Below are positions 38,728 to 39,480 of a DNA stretch of 39,480 nt, one piece after another; position 1 is the first letter of the stretch; each line of letters begins with the position of its first letter. The translations under genes were made by a program, and so were the position numbers. The notes beneath the pieces were generated by a model. It was given only the letters and a program-made list of their open reading frames with translations. It did no database searches and was not told the DNA's origin. The DNA is from Deinococcales bacterium (GTDB lineage Bacteria > Deinococcota > Deinococci > Deinococcales > JAAFIG01): the NCBI GenBank assembly GCA_013298185.1, contig JAAFJQ010000008.1, positions 1-39,480 on the forward strand, in the 5' to 3' direction.

Positions 38728-39480
38728 CCTTGTCAATCTCGAACAAATTGCTAAAGAAACCAATGTCAGCATCAGCACCGTCTCGAGGGCGTTGACTCAG
38801 CCTCATCGTGTGGCGGCAGCAACAAGGGAACGGGTGCAGAAGGCAGCGGTGCGGCTTGGATATGCGCCGAATCATTTGGCTCGGAGTTTGCGGCAAGGGG
38901 ATTCCAAGACGATTGGGCTGATTTTATCGGACATCATGGTGCGGTTTCACTCCGAAGTCGCCAAGGGTGTGGAGGATGTTGCCCAAGCCAATGGGTACTC
39001 AACCATCCTGTGCAATTCCAACGAAGACGGCAACCGCGAAGCGCAGTACCTCGAGTTGCTGAGTGGCTTTCGGGTCGGTGGGGTGATTCTCGAGCCTACC
39101 GAGTTGAACGTGGCTTCGGCAGAAGCGCTGGTACGGGCAGGGGTGCAAGTTGTCGAAGTGGATCGCATCTCTGGGGCGAGTGGTGTGACGGCTGTTTTAT
39201 CCGATAACATCGGCGGAGCGAACAGTGCAGCCGAACATTTTCTGGCACTTGGACACAAAGAATTTGGTTTGGTGCTGGGCAATTTGGCATTCACCAGTTC
39301 TCGAGAACGCCGTGATGGGTTCTTACAAGGACTCGAGAAAGCTGGAATTCAACTTGAGCCTCGGCGAATGCAGAACTGTATGAACAACTCGAGCGGCGGG
39401 TATCGGGCGACCCTCGAGTTACTTCGCGCTGCTCCACAAATCACAGCGCTTTTTATTGGTAACGCCCAAGTCATGAATGG
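38720..39480 (+). CDS. LacI-family transcriptional regulator, N-terminal part
   Basis: The frame is open to the end of the window (about 253 residues seen). The helix-turn-helix VNLEQIAKETNVSISTVSRAL at residues ~5-25 and the hinge YAPNHLARSLR near 48 are typical of LacI/GalR proteins; the periplasmic-binding-like sensor domain begins TIGLILSDIMVRFHSEV near 63, and DRISGASGVTAVLSDNIGGA near 145 follows. It probably controls the neighbouring sugar genes through the palindromes at 33715-33734 and 34972-34983. The ATG is fixed by the family start; no Shine-Dalgarno site precedes it. Confidence 0.9.
   Translation, partial: MNNLVNLEQIAKETNVSISTVSRALTQPHRVAAATRERVQKAAVRLGYAPNHLARSLRQGDSKTIGLILSDIMVRFHSEVAKGVEDVAQANGYSTILCNSNEDGNREAQYLELLSGFRVGGVILEPTELNVASAEALVRAGVQVVEVDRISGASGVTAVLSDNIGGANSAAEHFLALGHKEFGLVLGNLAFTSSRERRDGFLQGLEKAGIQLEPRRMQNCMNNSSGGYRATLELLRAAPQITALFIGNAQVMN

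Overview
The window looks like chromosomal DNA of a free-living bacterium of roughly balanced base composition. It is most likely a low-GC relative of Deinococcus (Deinococcota), but no rRNA gene is present to settle this. Three points support the placement. A BTAD-type regulator, a PnrA-like lipoprotein and the general protein style fit that group. At least fifteen transcription units carry a -10 box (TANNNT) ending 6-8 bases before the start codon with no Shine-Dalgarno site, which means leaderless mRNAs as described for Deinococcus deserti. The rest use a normal AGGAGG-type site. No stretch over 300 bases is gene-free.

The dominant sequence signal is the palindrome CTCGAG. I counted about 245 copies by eye (one per ~160 bases, where ~10 are expected by chance). 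It lies in all three reading frames and between genes, so it behaves like the cyanobacterial HIP1 highly iterated palindrome. It is scarce in an OLD-type ATPase gene (5.26-6.98 kb) and a DUF3800 gene (19.56-20.63 kb), both probable acquisitions.

Layout. 0-5.2 kb: end of a BTAD/SARP-like regulator, an unknown protein, a structured repeat and mfd. 5.2-8.8 kb: accessory island with an OLD-like ATPase/TOPRIM gene, antitoxin gene debris, an intact HigB/HigA-like toxin-antitoxin pair and a retropepsin-like gene pair, bracketed by two 73-bp repeats. 8.8-15.4 kb: PAS/DUF4388 protein, BMP-family lipoprotein, M24 peptidase, MocA-like nucleotidyltransferase, Tat-exported NrtA/CmpA-like binding protein and a MOSC protein. 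15.4-21.4 kb: a MITE-like element, GH31 glucosidase, pdxH, a phosphotransferase, the DUF3800 gene and a ThiF/MoeB-like protein. 21.5-25.4 kb: ABC-2 exporter operon, tRNA-Thr, tRNA-Tyr and a GAF protein. 25.5-29.9 kb: moaA, then trpB-trpA-doxX-DUF2442 with an array of extragenic palindromes between trpB and trpA. 29.5-33.7 kb: a tightly divergent leaderless gene pair, then alaS behind a leader peptide and terminator hairpin. 33.7-39.5 kb: a sugar-use cluster (DUF4432 epimerase-like protein, sugar binding protein, two permeases, LacI-family regulator) with two LacI-type operator-like palindromes.

A second recurring theme is duplication of gene 3' ends including the stop codon: tandem 24- and 25-bp arrays after moaA and the GNAT gene, a 27-bp repeat after the ABC permease, a 19-bp dispersed copy of one gene end, and two copies of an antitoxin gene end. 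Small repeat families (REP-like palindromes, a MITE-like element, a ~170-bp structured repeat at both ends of the window, a covarying hairpin module) make the intergenic space unusually active.
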